64,000 nucleotides of DNA from Thalassolituus sp. UBA674 (GTDB taxonomy: Bacteria > Pseudomonadota > Gammaproteobacteria > Pseudomonadales > Oceanobacteraceae). Positions within the stretch are counted from its first letter, which is position 1; each line of letters opens with the position of its first letter. A program made the position numbers and the translations under genes. The DNA is taken from the NCBI GenBank assembly GCA_002298335.1, contig DBNK01000014.1, positions 11,677 through 75,676 on the forward strand, in the 5' to 3' direction. This document shows positions 8,738-16,580 of the stretch, piece by piece. Below the pieces are notes generated by a model that had not been told where the DNA came from, searched no databases, and saw nothing but the letters and a program-made list of their open reading frames with translations.

Positions 8738-9574
8738 TTATTTGGGAGCGCGGTAGTACTGTTTGACCAGTCTGGAAAGACCCTGACGCCAGGGCTTGGG
8801 TTTGATACCGAAGGTGTGGAACAGACGGCTGTGATCTGAAACAGGTGTCCAGATCTGCGGCAGGAACTGGTTCTCCTGAGATAACAGGGTCGTCCCGGAC
8901 AGGTCTTCATACTGCCCGGCTTCCGACAGCATGGCCTCGGCAAAGGCATACGACGACAGAGATTCCGCCCCGGAGAAGTGGTAGGTGCCCCAGAGGCTGT
9001 CGCTGAGGTTGATCTGACGCAACAGTGCCAGCATCACATCCGCCACATCATCCGCCGGGGTCGGCTCAAAGAAGCGGTTCATGTCCAGGGCCAGTTCCGG
9101 TTCATGACGGATGGAATTCAGAATCTGACCGGAGTAGTCATCGGCTGAAAACGAAAAAATCTGACCCGCACGCAGGATCAGACTCTGCGGATTATCCCGG
9201 GCCATGTTTTCAAGACGATGGTATTCCTGGCTGAGTCCGTCATCGTTAAATTCTTTCCAGTCTTCATTCACCACTTCGCCGTCCGGCGCCCTGAGCAGCG
9301 CCAGTGTCGACAGAAACAGCACCGGAATATCCTCATCCCGCGCCAGCTGCAGCCAGAATGGAACGCCCTCAAGGTCTTCGGCCGCGGCAAAGACAGACGG
9401 CGTAATAATAAACAGAGGCCGCGCCTGCGACTGCAATTGCAGCAGCGGACGTTCCCGGCTGCTCAGACTCACGGCCTTATAAACAACATCCTGCTCGGCC
9501 AGCAGACGCGTAAAATACTGACCGACCGGCCGGTCGCCACCGATGATATGGGCATGGAAGTGACTGATAGGCAA
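8738..9574 (-). CDS. RmlD/SDR-type NAD(P)-binding sugar-nucleotide reductase-like protein
   Basis: 278 residues related to the dTDP-4-dehydrorhamnose reductase (RmlD) branch of extended short-chain dehydrogenases. Visible cues are the N-terminal HAHIIGGDRPVGQYFTRLL, a degenerate form of the nucleotide-binding glycine motif, the central SLILRAGQIFS, and FEPTPADDVADVMLALL, which matches the conserved family segment after the substrate region. The usual YxxxK pair is not obvious (EYHRLENMA at that place), so activity may be changed or lost. The nearest upstream gene on this strand is an unknown 123-residue protein 84 bases away. Confidence 0.65.
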   Translation of the reverse strand: MPISHFHAHIIGGDRPVGQYFTRLLAEQDVVYKAVSLSSRERPLLQLQSQARPLFIITPSVFAAAEDLEGVPFWLQLARDEDIPVLFLSTLALLRAPDGEVVNEDWKEFNDDGLSQEYHRLENMARDNPQSLILRAGQIFSFSADDYSGQILNSIRHEPELALDMNRFFEPTPADDVADVMLALLRQINLSDSLWGTYHFSGAESLSSYAFAEAMLSEAGQYEDLSGTTLLSQENQFLPQIWTPVSDHSRLFHTFGIKPKPWRQGLSRLVKQYYRAPK

Positions 9575-9658
9575 TGTTTGGTTCCTGGTCGTTCAGTGTT
9601 TCAGAAAACGCAGGGTAACACTGGTGTCACCCGGCTGGAAGTAGCCCCGCTGCGCCGG

Positions 9659-10030
9659 TTATTCTCCCAGCGCGAGACGGGTAATTTCATTCTGGCCGCG
9701 CAATGCCGATGGTGCATCCGGATACAGACGCACATCGTTCAGGCCGATCAGCAGACCACAACCGTTGCTCAGCACCGCAAATCCGGCTTTATGCCGGAGC
9801 ACAAACGGCGCATCCCTCAACTGATAGGCTTCAGAGATATCTGCGCTGCGCAGATGACCATTACCCAGCGGGTCCTGCCAGTCGCTGGCACGGCGGTACA
9901 AAGACATACAGTCGCTGCTGAGCAGCAGGGCCTGATCATTGATCAGGATGATTTCTTCCGCCAGCTCGCCACTGCGCAGCGTCACGGTTGCGTGGCTGCG
10001 GATCAGGTCTGAGGTCTGTTCTATAAGCAT
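9659..10030 (-). CDS. Uncharacterised 123-residue protein
   Basis: Not recognised. A small soluble protein with a predicted mostly beta pattern, no signal peptide and no membrane helix. It lies 18 bases downstream of the calcium-binding repeat protein gene and on the same strand, so it may be co-transcribed with the mpl-ubiX group. Codon use fits the neighbours. Confidence 0.65.
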   Translation of the reverse strand: MLIEQTSDLIRSHATVTLRSGELAEEIILINDQALLLSSDCMSLYRRASDWQDPLGNGHLRSADISEAYQLRDAPFVLRHKAGFAVLSNGCGLLIGLNDVRLYPDAPSALRGQNEITRLALGE

Positions 10031-10048
10031 ACTGATTCCTGCCTGTTC

Positions 10049-11176
10049 TCAGGGAATGCTGACCGGCATGCGGGTCAGGTTGTCTTTTTTATCCGTCGCC
10101 TTCAGTGTCCACTGGCCACCGGCAGTCAACTCTGCACAGTCCACCATGAAGTGCCCGGCATACAGAATCACAGCGTCGCATTCCGTTCCTGAGCCATTTT
10201 CAAGCCAGACGCGTTTGATGCCTAATCCGGGATCAAACACCAGTCCGGTCAGGGCATGCTGTTGTTCATCCCATTCCACAAAATTCAGGACCGGTGGTGT
10301 CTGGTCCGGAAAATCACCTGAATTACGCTCGTCGGTACCCAGACCGCGCTCTTCAGTGTTGGCATAGCCATCACCGTCCAGGTCGGTATCGCCCCGGTCA
10401 CCCACGCCGTCGTGATCCAGATCCAGCCACTCTTCCGGGTCATCCGGAAAGCTGTCTTCCGAATTCGGATAACCGTCGTTGTCCCGGTCCGGGTCTACCG
10501 CATCCGGAATGCCATCGGCATCCAGATCCGGTGGCACACTGGCTGCCTTTTTAGGATCCGTACCCAGCTGCAGCTCGTAATCGTTGCTGATGCCATCACC
10601 GTCCAGATCGGTATCGACGTGGTCGCCGATGCCATCCTTATCCAGATCACGCCATTCATGCGGGTCGTAAGGGAAAGCATCCAGGCTGTTCTCTGAGCCG
10701 TCGTTATCCCAATCGTCATCGATGGAATCCGGAATCAGGTCGCGGTCGCCATCCGGCGGTACATCGGCGGCATCATTCGGGTCGGTGCCGACCCGCAGTT
10801 CATTATCGTTGCTGATGCCATCGTTATCGCGGTCAGAGTCGATATTGTCACCCAGGCCGTCGCCATCCAGATCCGACCATTCGAGCCGGATCAGCGGGAA
10901 GGCGTCCTTGTGATCGGGAACTCCATCGCCGTCAGTATCATCATCCAGATCATCAGGAATGCCGTCGCCGTCCATATCCAGCGGCACCGATCGCGGATCA
11001 AGGTAATTGGTACCGATCTGCTTTTCATACATATCGGCAATACCGTCGCCGTCTGTATCCGGAGCGTCCGGTATCAGCGACGAGACATCCTTATGCGCAG
11101 CGCCAGCCGCTGCCGTTTCGTCTGCCGACACCACGCCGGCGGACAACAGCAGACCCATCAGAACAGCGGGAATCAT
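10049..11176 (-). CDS. Exported thrombospondin type-3 repeat calcium-binding protein
   Basis: About 375 residues. A signal peptide (MIPAVLMGLLLSAGVVSA) is followed by some 230 residues built of repeated aspartate-rich loops of the DxDxDG type, for example DTDGDGIAD, DMDGDGIPD, DTDGDGVPD and DLDGDGISN. These are thrombospondin type-3 repeats, which bind many calcium ions. A small beta domain with two cysteines (GTECDA and MVDCAEL) closes the protein. The ATG at 11176 is chosen because the export signal starts there; the frame extends to 11233. It likely sits outside the cytoplasmic membrane in a structural or adhesive role. It follows a small membrane-protein gene by 8 bases. Confidence 0.8.
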   Translation of the reverse strand: MIPAVLMGLLLSAGVVSADETAAAGAAHKDVSSLIPDAPDTDGDGIADMYEKQIGTNYLDPRSVPLDMDGDGIPDDLDDDTDGDGVPDHKDAFPLIRLEWSDLDGDGLGDNIDSDRDNDGISNDNELRVGTDPNDAADVPPDGDRDLIPDSIDDDWDNDGSENSLDAFPYDPHEWRDLDKDGIGDHVDTDLDGDGISNDYELQLGTDPKKAASVPPDLDADGIPDAVDPDRDNDGYPNSEDSFPDDPEEWLDLDHDGVGDRGDTDLDGDGYANTEERGLGTDERNSGDFPDQTPPVLNFVEWDEQQHALTGLVFDPGLGIKRVWLENGSGTECDAVILYAGHFMVDCAELTAGGQWTLKATDKKDNLTRMPVSIP

Positions 11177-11184
11177 CGGGCGGT

Positions 11185-11547
11185 TTATTCGGCAACACCT
11201 TCCGGCATGACCGGCAACAGGCCAGACTGACAATGAACGCCGCGATTTTTCTCATCAACAAGAATACCGGCCACTGCCTTGTCATTCTGCGGACGGATGA
11301 GCAGATAACCGGCATCGCAGAAGGCTTCTTTACCGGAATCTTTGGTTGAGACTTTCACGTCGTAGCCGGGCTTCAGCGTGAGCAGGCTGAATTCGGCGAT
11401 CTTGGCTTCATCCACACGCTCAGTGTGCTTGAGATAGCCGTAATAATGCAGCGCAACAACCGCGACGATAATGCCAGCCATAAAGCTGAAAATGCACTTG
11501 AGTGCGTAATCCGGTTTGTCTTCCGTCACCGGGGACTGCTCAGTCAT
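11185..11547 (-). CDS. Single-pass membrane protein of unknown function
   Basis: About 120 residues. A charged N-terminus (MTEQSPVTEDKPDYALK) is followed by one membrane helix (CIFSFMAGIIVAVVALHYYGYL) and a roughly 75-residue domain predicted outside the membrane with two cysteines (EAFCDAGY and VHCQSG) that could pair. The start at 11547 overlaps the end of ubiX by 8 bases, and the stop lies 8 bases before the calcium-binding repeat gene. I do not recognise a family. Confidence 0.7.
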   Translation of the reverse strand: MTEQSPVTEDKPDYALKCIFSFMAGIIVAVVALHYYGYLKHTERVDEAKIAEFSLLTLKPGYDVKVSTKDSGKEAFCDAGYLLIRPQNDKAVAGILVDEKNRGVHCQSGLLPVMPEGVAE

Positions 11548-12163
11548 CTTGGGTCTCCACAGACTCACCCCAGCCCGGCATCAGGGTCTGAGGAATGGTT
11601 AATTGATTCAGAATACGGGCAACCACAAAGTCGATCAGATCACTGATGCTCTGTGGCTGATGATAAAACCCCGGTGCTGCAGGCAGAATAACGGCGCCCA
11701 TGCGCGTCAGGGTCAGCATATTGTTCAGATGAATTTCAGAAAACGGCGTCTCGCGCGGCACCAGTATCAGCTTGCGGCGCTCTTTCAGTGCAACATCGGC
11801 GGCGCGTTCAATCAGGTTATTGCTGGCACCGGTGGCAATGGCAGAAAGGGTTCCGGTACTGCACGGGCACACCACCACAGGGCCCGGCTGGCCGGAACCT
11901 GAGGCCCAGGGCGCCATCCAGTTTTCGCGGTCAAACACCCGCACCTGACCGTCCTGCGCCTTGAGATATTCCGTCAGATAGGTCTGCTGGGCTTTTGGCT
12001 TGGGCGGCAGCTGCAGCTCAGTCTCAGTGGCAATCACCAGCAGCGCGGCTTTGGAGAAAATAAAGTCCACGCCCATCCCCTGCTGCACCAGCACCTCAGC
12101 CAGACGCAACGCATAAAGCGAACCGGAGGCTCCGGTCACGGCAATCAGAATACGGCTCTGCAT
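11540..12163 (-). CDS. ubiX: Flavin prenyltransferase UbiX
   Basis: 207 residues. UbiX joins a dimethylallyl group to FMN to make the prenylated flavin used by the UbiD decarboxylase in ubiquinone synthesis. The N-terminal ILIAVTGASGSLYALRLAE carries the flavin-phosphate-binding GASG motif. CPCSTGTLSAIATG in the middle and RETPFSEIHLNNM near the C-terminus are family hallmarks. Its ATG shares one base with the mpl stop (TGATG), showing tight coupling with mpl, as in many Pseudomonas relatives. Confidence 0.95.
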   Translation of the reverse strand: MQSRILIAVTGASGSLYALRLAEVLVQQGMGVDFIFSKAALLVIATETELQLPPKPKAQQTYLTEYLKAQDGQVRVFDRENWMAPWASGSGQPGPVVVCPCSTGTLSAIATGASNNLIERAADVALKERRKLILVPRETPFSEIHLNNMLTLTRMGAVILPAAPGFYHQPQSISDLIDFVVARILNQLTIPQTLMPGWGESVETQDD

Positions 12164-13551
12164 CAGTTATTACTCTCTCCGGCCAGTGCCGCCGCCAGAC
12201 GCCGGGGCACGTTCTGGAAGCCGCCGTTGGACATCACCACAATCTGGTCACCGGGATGCGCAAGCAGACTGATCTGACTCAGCAAAGCGTCAACCTCACT
12301 GACCACATGCGCGGGCATGGCACAGGCATCCGCGACCGGCTGCAGTGACCAGTCGAGCCCCGGCGGCTGAAACCAGAACACCTCATCGGCGGCGGCAACC
12401 GAACGGGCCAGTCCGTCTCTGTGATGACCCAGCTTCATGGTATTGGAACGCGGCTCCAGCACAGCAATCAGACGGCCTTTGCCGGTTTTGTTAAGTCCCG
12501 CACGTGCGCCTTCCAGGGTGGTGGCGATGGCCGTCGGATGATGGGCAAAGTCATCAAATACGGACACTGCCGCGCCCGGGTTCACCCGCTCCATACGGCG
12601 CTTCACTGACTGAAACGCACTCAGAGCTTCTGCAGAGATATCCGGCGTTACACCGACATGACGGGCCGCCGCCATCGCCGCCGCCGCATTCTGTACATTG
12701 TGCAACCCGGTCAGGGCCCACTGAACGGAGTAATCCTGCTGGTCAAAACGGATGCGGAAGGCACTGCCGTCGGCTTCCACTACCTGCCAGCACCAGTCCG
12801 CGCCTTCCCCGTTCTGATCCAGCCCGCCAGTGGTCTCGACCGGGGTCCAGCAGCCCTGCTCCAGCACCCGGCCAAGTACCTCTTCAGACATTGGCCGGAT
12901 AATGCGCCCGCTGGATGGCACAGTACGCACCAGGTGGTGGAACTGACGCTCAATCGCAGCCAGGTCCGGGAAGATGTCGGCGTGATCAAACTCCAGATTG
13001 TTCATGATCAGCGTACGCGGCTGGTAATGCACAAACTTGGAACGCTTATCAAAAAAGGCCGTGTCGTATTCATCGGCCTCAATCACGAAAAACGGCGAGC
13101 CGCCCAGACGCGCCGACACCTCGAAGTTTTCCGGCACACCACCGATCAGGTAACCCGGTTCCATACCAGCGTATTCGAGAATCCACGCCAGCATGCTGGA
13201 GGTGGTGGTCTTACCGTGCGTGCCTGCCACTGCCAGCACCCAGCGGCCCTGCAGCACATACTGGCCGAGCCACTGCGGCCCGGAGGTGTAAGGAATGCCG
13301 CGGTCGAGCACGTATTCCACCGATGGATTACCGCGCGACATAGCATTGCCGACGATCACCAGATCGGTGTCATCCGGTATGCCGGACGGATCAAAACCCT
13401 GGGTCAGTTCAATACCGGCAGCCAGCAGCTGGTCGCTCATCGGAGGGTAAACCCCGGCATCAGAGCCCGAAACACGGTGTCCCAGTGCTTTGGCCAACTG
13501 CGCCAGCGAGCCCATAAAGGTGCCGCAGATACCCAGAATGTGGAGGTTCAT
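12163..13551 (-). CDS. mpl: UDP-N-acetylmuramate:L-alanyl-gamma-D-glutamyl-meso-diaminopimelate ligase
   Basis: About 462 residues. Mpl recycles cell-wall peptides by attaching the recovered tripeptide to UDP-MurNAc in the cytoplasm. It opens with MNLHILGICGTFMGSLAQLAKALGH, where Mpl has GTFMG and MurC has a different loop. The ATP-binding P-loop is VAGTHGKTTTSSML (near residue 110). DDFAHHPTAI lies near residue 330. The frame extends to 13608, but the ATG at 13551 starts the conserved fold. It is the first gene of a run with ubiX and two or three further genes. Confidence 0.96.
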   Translation of the reverse strand: MNLHILGICGTFMGSLAQLAKALGHRVSGSDAGVYPPMSDQLLAAGIELTQGFDPSGIPDDTDLVIVGNAMSRGNPSVEYVLDRGIPYTSGPQWLGQYVLQGRWVLAVAGTHGKTTTSSMLAWILEYAGMEPGYLIGGVPENFEVSARLGGSPFFVIEADEYDTAFFDKRSKFVHYQPRTLIMNNLEFDHADIFPDLAAIERQFHHLVRTVPSSGRIIRPMSEEVLGRVLEQGCWTPVETTGGLDQNGEGADWCWQVVEADGSAFRIRFDQQDYSVQWALTGLHNVQNAAAAMAAARHVGVTPDISAEALSAFQSVKRRMERVNPGAAVSVFDDFAHHPTAIATTLEGARAGLNKTGKGRLIAVLEPRSNTMKLGHHRDGLARSVAAADEVFWFQPPGLDWSLQPVADACAMPAHVVSEVDALLSQISLLAHPGDQIVVMSNGGFQNVPRRLAAALAGESNN

Positions 13552-13962
13552 AGAATGTCTTTTTGTTGTGAGTACGCCCGGGGCAGTGGTAAATAATTCG
13601 GTGCACACCCCGGGATCTGGTCAATTTGCAGATCGCAAAGCCGGATTGCAGGCATAGCGGGCTGCGTCAAAATCTGGCGATAAAGCGCTGTAAATCTACC
13701 GGAACCCCGCAGGACGTGGCTTCCGGCTTAATCCTTCACTGCACTTACACCTTGCTCTGATCATCTGATCTGCCACGCGGAGTCAGTGCAGAAGGGTTCA
13801 GAGTTGCCCTAGTTTACACGCCCGCCGCACCGCCCCCAACCATGCAGAACGGCTGAACAGAGTAAACACTCCGTGCCTTTGCTGGCGGCAGCACTGAATT
13901 CCCCGGTGATTTCAGGTACCATGCGGCTCAACTGATCTGAAGGATGCACTCACGAGGACCCT
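13552..13962. other. Non-coding divergent gap mpl / fbp
   Basis: 411 bases separating the divergent mpl and fbp starts; both promoters should be here. I see no gene. One inverted repeat is visible near 13699-13726 (arms CCGGAA/TTCCGG). The stretch 13810-13850 is GC-rich. No confident promoter or operator could be named. Confidence 0.5.
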
Positions 13963-14934
13963 ATGCAGCGCCTGCCCGCCTTTCTGAAAGAACATTGTAC
14001 CGACGCCGACGTCGCCCGCATCATCGAAGGCCTGATGGTGGCGTGCAAAGACATCTCTTACCGTCTGCATCTGGGTGCCCTGTCCGGCGTCATGGGCAGT
14101 GCCGAACAGGAAAACGTTCAGGGTGAGTGTCAGAAGAAGCTGGATGTCATCTCCAACGATCTGATCAAAGAATGCCTGGCGGCCATGCCGGAAGTGCTGG
14201 GTCTGGCCAGTGAAGAAGAGCCCGACCCGGTCGCCTGCAATGCAGAAGGCCAGTATCTGGTGCTGTTTGATCCGCTTGATGGTTCGTCCAACATCGACGT
14301 CAACGTCACTGTCGGTACCATATTCTCGATTCTGAAAGCTGCACCGGGAGCCAGTGGCGCCACCGCCGCAACTTACCTGCAGGCAGGCAGCGAACAGGTT
14401 GCTGCCGGTTATGTGCTGTATGGCCCGTCCACCACACTGATGTTCTCGACCGGTAACGGCGTACACAGCTTCACACTGGACCCGCGTATCGGTGAGTTCC
14501 TGCTGCTGAACGACAAGGTCGAAATTCCGGAGACCACCAGCGAATTCGCCATCAATATGTCCAACCAGCGTTTCTGGCTGCCACAGATGCAGGCCTATGT
14601 GGCCGATCTGCTCAAGGGCGAAGAAGGTCCGCTGGGCAAGCGCTACAACATGCGCTGGATCGCCTCCATGGTGGCTGAGATCCACCGCATCCTGACCCGT
14701 GGCGGCATCTTCATGTACCCATACGACAACCGCGACCCGTCCAAACCGGGCAAGCTGCGTCTGATGTACGAAGGCAACCCCATGAGCATGCTGGTTGAAC
14801 AGGCCGGTGGTAAAGCCAGCACCGGCTTTGACGACATTACAGCCATCCAGCCGGAGGCCATCCACCAGCGGGTTTCCTGCATTATGGGGTCTGCCGCCGA
14901 AGTGAGCACTGTCGTCGGCTATCACAGAGACTGA
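13963..14934 (+). CDS. fbp: Fructose-1,6-bisphosphatase class I
   Basis: 323 residues, slightly shorter than E. coli Fbp (332). It removes the 1-phosphate from fructose 1,6-bisphosphate in gluconeogenesis. The metal-binding motif FDPLDGSSNIDVN is near residue 105, and GGIFMYPYD plus LRLMYEGNPMSMLVEQAGG close to the C-terminus match the sugar-phosphate-binding region. A lone gene with its own upstream region, 115 bases before ppa on the same strand. Confidence 0.97.
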   Translation: MQRLPAFLKEHCTDADVARIIEGLMVACKDISYRLHLGALSGVMGSAEQENVQGECQKKLDVISNDLIKECLAAMPEVLGLASEEEPDPVACNAEGQYLVLFDPLDGSSNIDVNVTVGTIFSILKAAPGASGATAATYLQAGSEQVAAGYVLYGPSTTLMFSTGNGVHSFTLDPRIGEFLLLNDKVEIPETTSEFAINMSNQRFWLPQMQAYVADLLKGEEGPLGKRYNMRWIASMVAEIHRILTRGGIFMYPYDNRDPSKPGKLRLMYEGNPMSMLVEQAGGKASTGFDDITAIQPEAIHQRVSCIMGSAAEVSTVVGYHRD

Positions 14935-15049
14935 TCAGCCGTCCTGCCGGGCCGCCTTTGCGGCCTGACAAGGCCGCCCCTGCGGACTATAATCCCGCTC
15001 GATTCCGAATCTGAATTTAACGTTAACCTGAGTAATCACGGACCTATCC

Positions 15050-15580
15050 ATGAGCTATACAAACATTCCGGCCGGTAAAGATCTCCCGAACGACGTTTAT
15101 GTTGTGATTGAAATTCCTGCCAACCACTCTCCGATCAAATACGAAATCGACAAAGACATGGACTGCCTGCTGGTTGACCGCTTCATGGCTACGCCGATGT
15201 TCTACCCGGCCAACTATGGCTACATCCCGAACACCCTGGCCGACGACGGTGACCCGCTGGACGTTCTGGTCATCACCCCGTATCCGGTTGCTCCGGGTTC
15301 TGTGATCCGCGCCCGTACCGTTGGCGTGCTGAACATGGAAGACGAAGCCGGTGAAGACGCCAAACTGGTGGCTGTACCGCACCAGAAACTGACCCAGATG
15401 TACAACGACGTGAACGACATTGATGACGTACCGCAGCTGCTGCGCGACCAGATCGGTCACTTCTTTGAAAACTACAAAGATCTGGAAAAAGGTAAGTGGG
15501 TTAAGGTCAAAGGCTGGGGCAACGCTGAAGAAGCCCGCGGCATGATCATGGCTTCTGCTGAAGCCTACGAAAAAGCCTGA
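15050..15580 (+). CDS. ppa: Inorganic pyrophosphatase (family I)
   Basis: 176 residues, the standard size of the hexameric bacterial enzyme (E. coli 176). It splits pyrophosphate into two phosphates and pulls biosynthetic reactions forward. The catalytic segment DDGDPLDVLVITPYP (near residue 65) with its three aspartates is intact, as are the N-terminal IPANHSPIKYEIDKD and the C-terminal VKGWGNAEEA. A strong intrinsic terminator follows directly. Confidence 0.98.
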   Translation: MSYTNIPAGKDLPNDVYVVIEIPANHSPIKYEIDKDMDCLLVDRFMATPMFYPANYGYIPNTLADDGDPLDVLVITPYPVAPGSVIRARTVGVLNMEDEAGEDAKLVAVPHQKLTQMYNDVNDIDDVPQLLRDQIGHFFENYKDLEKGKWVKVKGWGNAEEARGMIMASAEAYEKA

Positions 15581-15596
15581 TACGTTTCAGGGTTGT

Positions 15597-15623
15597 AAAA
15601 AAGGGGGCTTAGCCCCCTTTTTT
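15597..15623 (+). terminator. Intrinsic terminator of ppa
   Basis: A GC-rich stem (GGGGGCT/AGCCCCC) with a very short loop, flanked by A6 and T6, lies 17 bases after the ppa stop. The A and T tracts on both sides mean it could work in both directions. Confidence 0.9.
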
Positions 15624-15666
15624 ATTTCCGAACATCTACTGGCAAGTTCTGCAGGGAATTTAATTC

Positions 15667-15843
15667 TCTGGAGGATCTTATCCTCCAGACCTCCTGCCTT
15701 TTTCGCCGACGGCTCGCTGATCACTCCTTCCTGCAAACTCACTACGGCCACGGGATGATTCGGCGTCCTGCCTCAGCATCCCTTGAGAAACTTCCTGTTT
15801 CTCAGACCTGCTCGTTTTTGTCATCCGTTGCTCGCAGCAGACG
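15667..15843. ncRNA. Structured repeat element, copy A (four hairpins)
   Basis: Non-coding element shared with 36924-37110. On the plus strand it forms a 9-bp hairpin (15667-15689), a 6-bp stem GGGATG/CATCCC closing a 19-nt loop (15752-15782), an 8-bp hairpin TGAGAAAC/GTTTCTCA (15784-15804), and a stem CTGCT/AGCAG (15808-15840). Each stem differs from copy B by paired changes that keep base-pairing, while loop lengths and the 19-nt loop sequence are kept. Read on the minus strand it lies directly after the LOV gene and shows several GGA motifs, some in loops. Whether it acts as RNA or DNA, and on which strand, is not known. The rest of the 15624-15989 gap shows nothing else. Confidence 0.6.
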
Positions 15844-15989
15844 AAAATTGGTGAATACGAAAGAGATCTTAGCCAGACAGAAACCTCAGGCGATCAGGAT
15901 TGATCAATCATTAAATTGACACAGCTTCTGGACGTTAAGCTGGCACTATGAGGCAAATCAAAGGTTTTTTAAATTTATAAACAACTGGC

Positions 15990-16457
15990 TCACTGTTTCA
16001 GAGACGCCTTCAGCTCCCGCAGCTCTTTCTCTACTGCCTCAGCACGCTTCAGCGCTTCAACCTGCTCGGTCACGTCTTTCTGAATGCCGATGTAATAGCG
16101 CAGCTGGTCTTCCTCGTTAAACACAGGTGACACACTCAGCTCGTTCCAGAACATACTGCCATCCTTACGGTAGTTACGCAGCACGGCGCGGCCACTGCGT
16201 TCAGCCTTAATGGCATCACGGATGATCTGCAGACCTTCCTGATCGGTATCACCGGACTGCAGGAAGCGGCAGTCCTGATAAAGAATATCCGCGGCAGTGA
16301 AGCCGGTCAGACGTTCAAACGCCTTGTTCACATAAATCAGAATATTGTCGTCACCTTCCTGTTCGGCAATGACAATGCCATCGTTGGATTCATCCACTGC
16401 TTTCTTCAGCAGCTCCAGGCTGATCGGCCCCAGTTCAGTATCCTGGTCATTGACCAT
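15990..16457 (-). CDS. Short LOV-domain blue-light photoreceptor
   Basis: 155 residues: one LOV (PAS-type) domain with short helical ends and no output domain. The flavin-adduct motif reads DCRFLQSGDTDQ, with the reactive cysteine at residue 63. The FMN-contact stretches YVNKAFERLTGF, NYRKDGSMFWNELSVSPV and YIGIQKDVTEQ are all present. This closely fits the short LOV proteins of Pseudomonas putida, which form a cysteine-flavin bond in blue light and change dimer state. The C-terminal helix (EALKRAEAVEKELRELKA) could form a coiled coil. It is divergent from a LitR-like regulator gene, with 123 bases between the starts. Confidence 0.9.
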   Translation of the reverse strand: MVNDQDTELGPISLELLKKAVDESNDGIVIAEQEGDDNILIYVNKAFERLTGFTAADILYQDCRFLQSGDTDQEGLQIIRDAIKAERSGRAVLRNYRKDGSMFWNELSVSPVFNEEDQLRYYIGIQKDVTEQVEALKRAEAVEKELRELKASLKQ

Positions 16458-16514
16458 GCGGTCTCTCCGCTGTGAGGTTTATGTCGTGTTCTGAGCTGCA
16501 AGTCTGCAATCTCT

Positions 16515-16543
16515 TTTACATTGTTTGCAACTACTTATAGAAT
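16515..16543 (+). promoter_or_regulatory. Likely sigma-70-type promoter of the LitR-like gene
   Basis: TTTACA at 16515-16520 and TAGAAT at 16538-16543 are separated by 17 bases, inside the 123-base divergent gap. A palindromic TGTACA at 16554-16559 follows and could be part of an operator for the MerR-type regulator. This is a sequence match only. Confidence 0.45.
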
Positions 16544-16580
16544 TTTGCCGAACTGTACAAACTCAGGACAAGTTTTGCAC

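Noticed and set aside
8639..8839. 66-residue plus-strand frame after the 198-residue gene
   Set aside because: It runs into the opposite-strand RmlD-like gene, has no clear ribosome site and no protein-like composition.
15897..15945. TTGACA / CACTAT promoter upstream of nothing on the plus strand
   Set aside because: Spacing is about 22 bases and no plus-strand gene follows before the LOV gene end.
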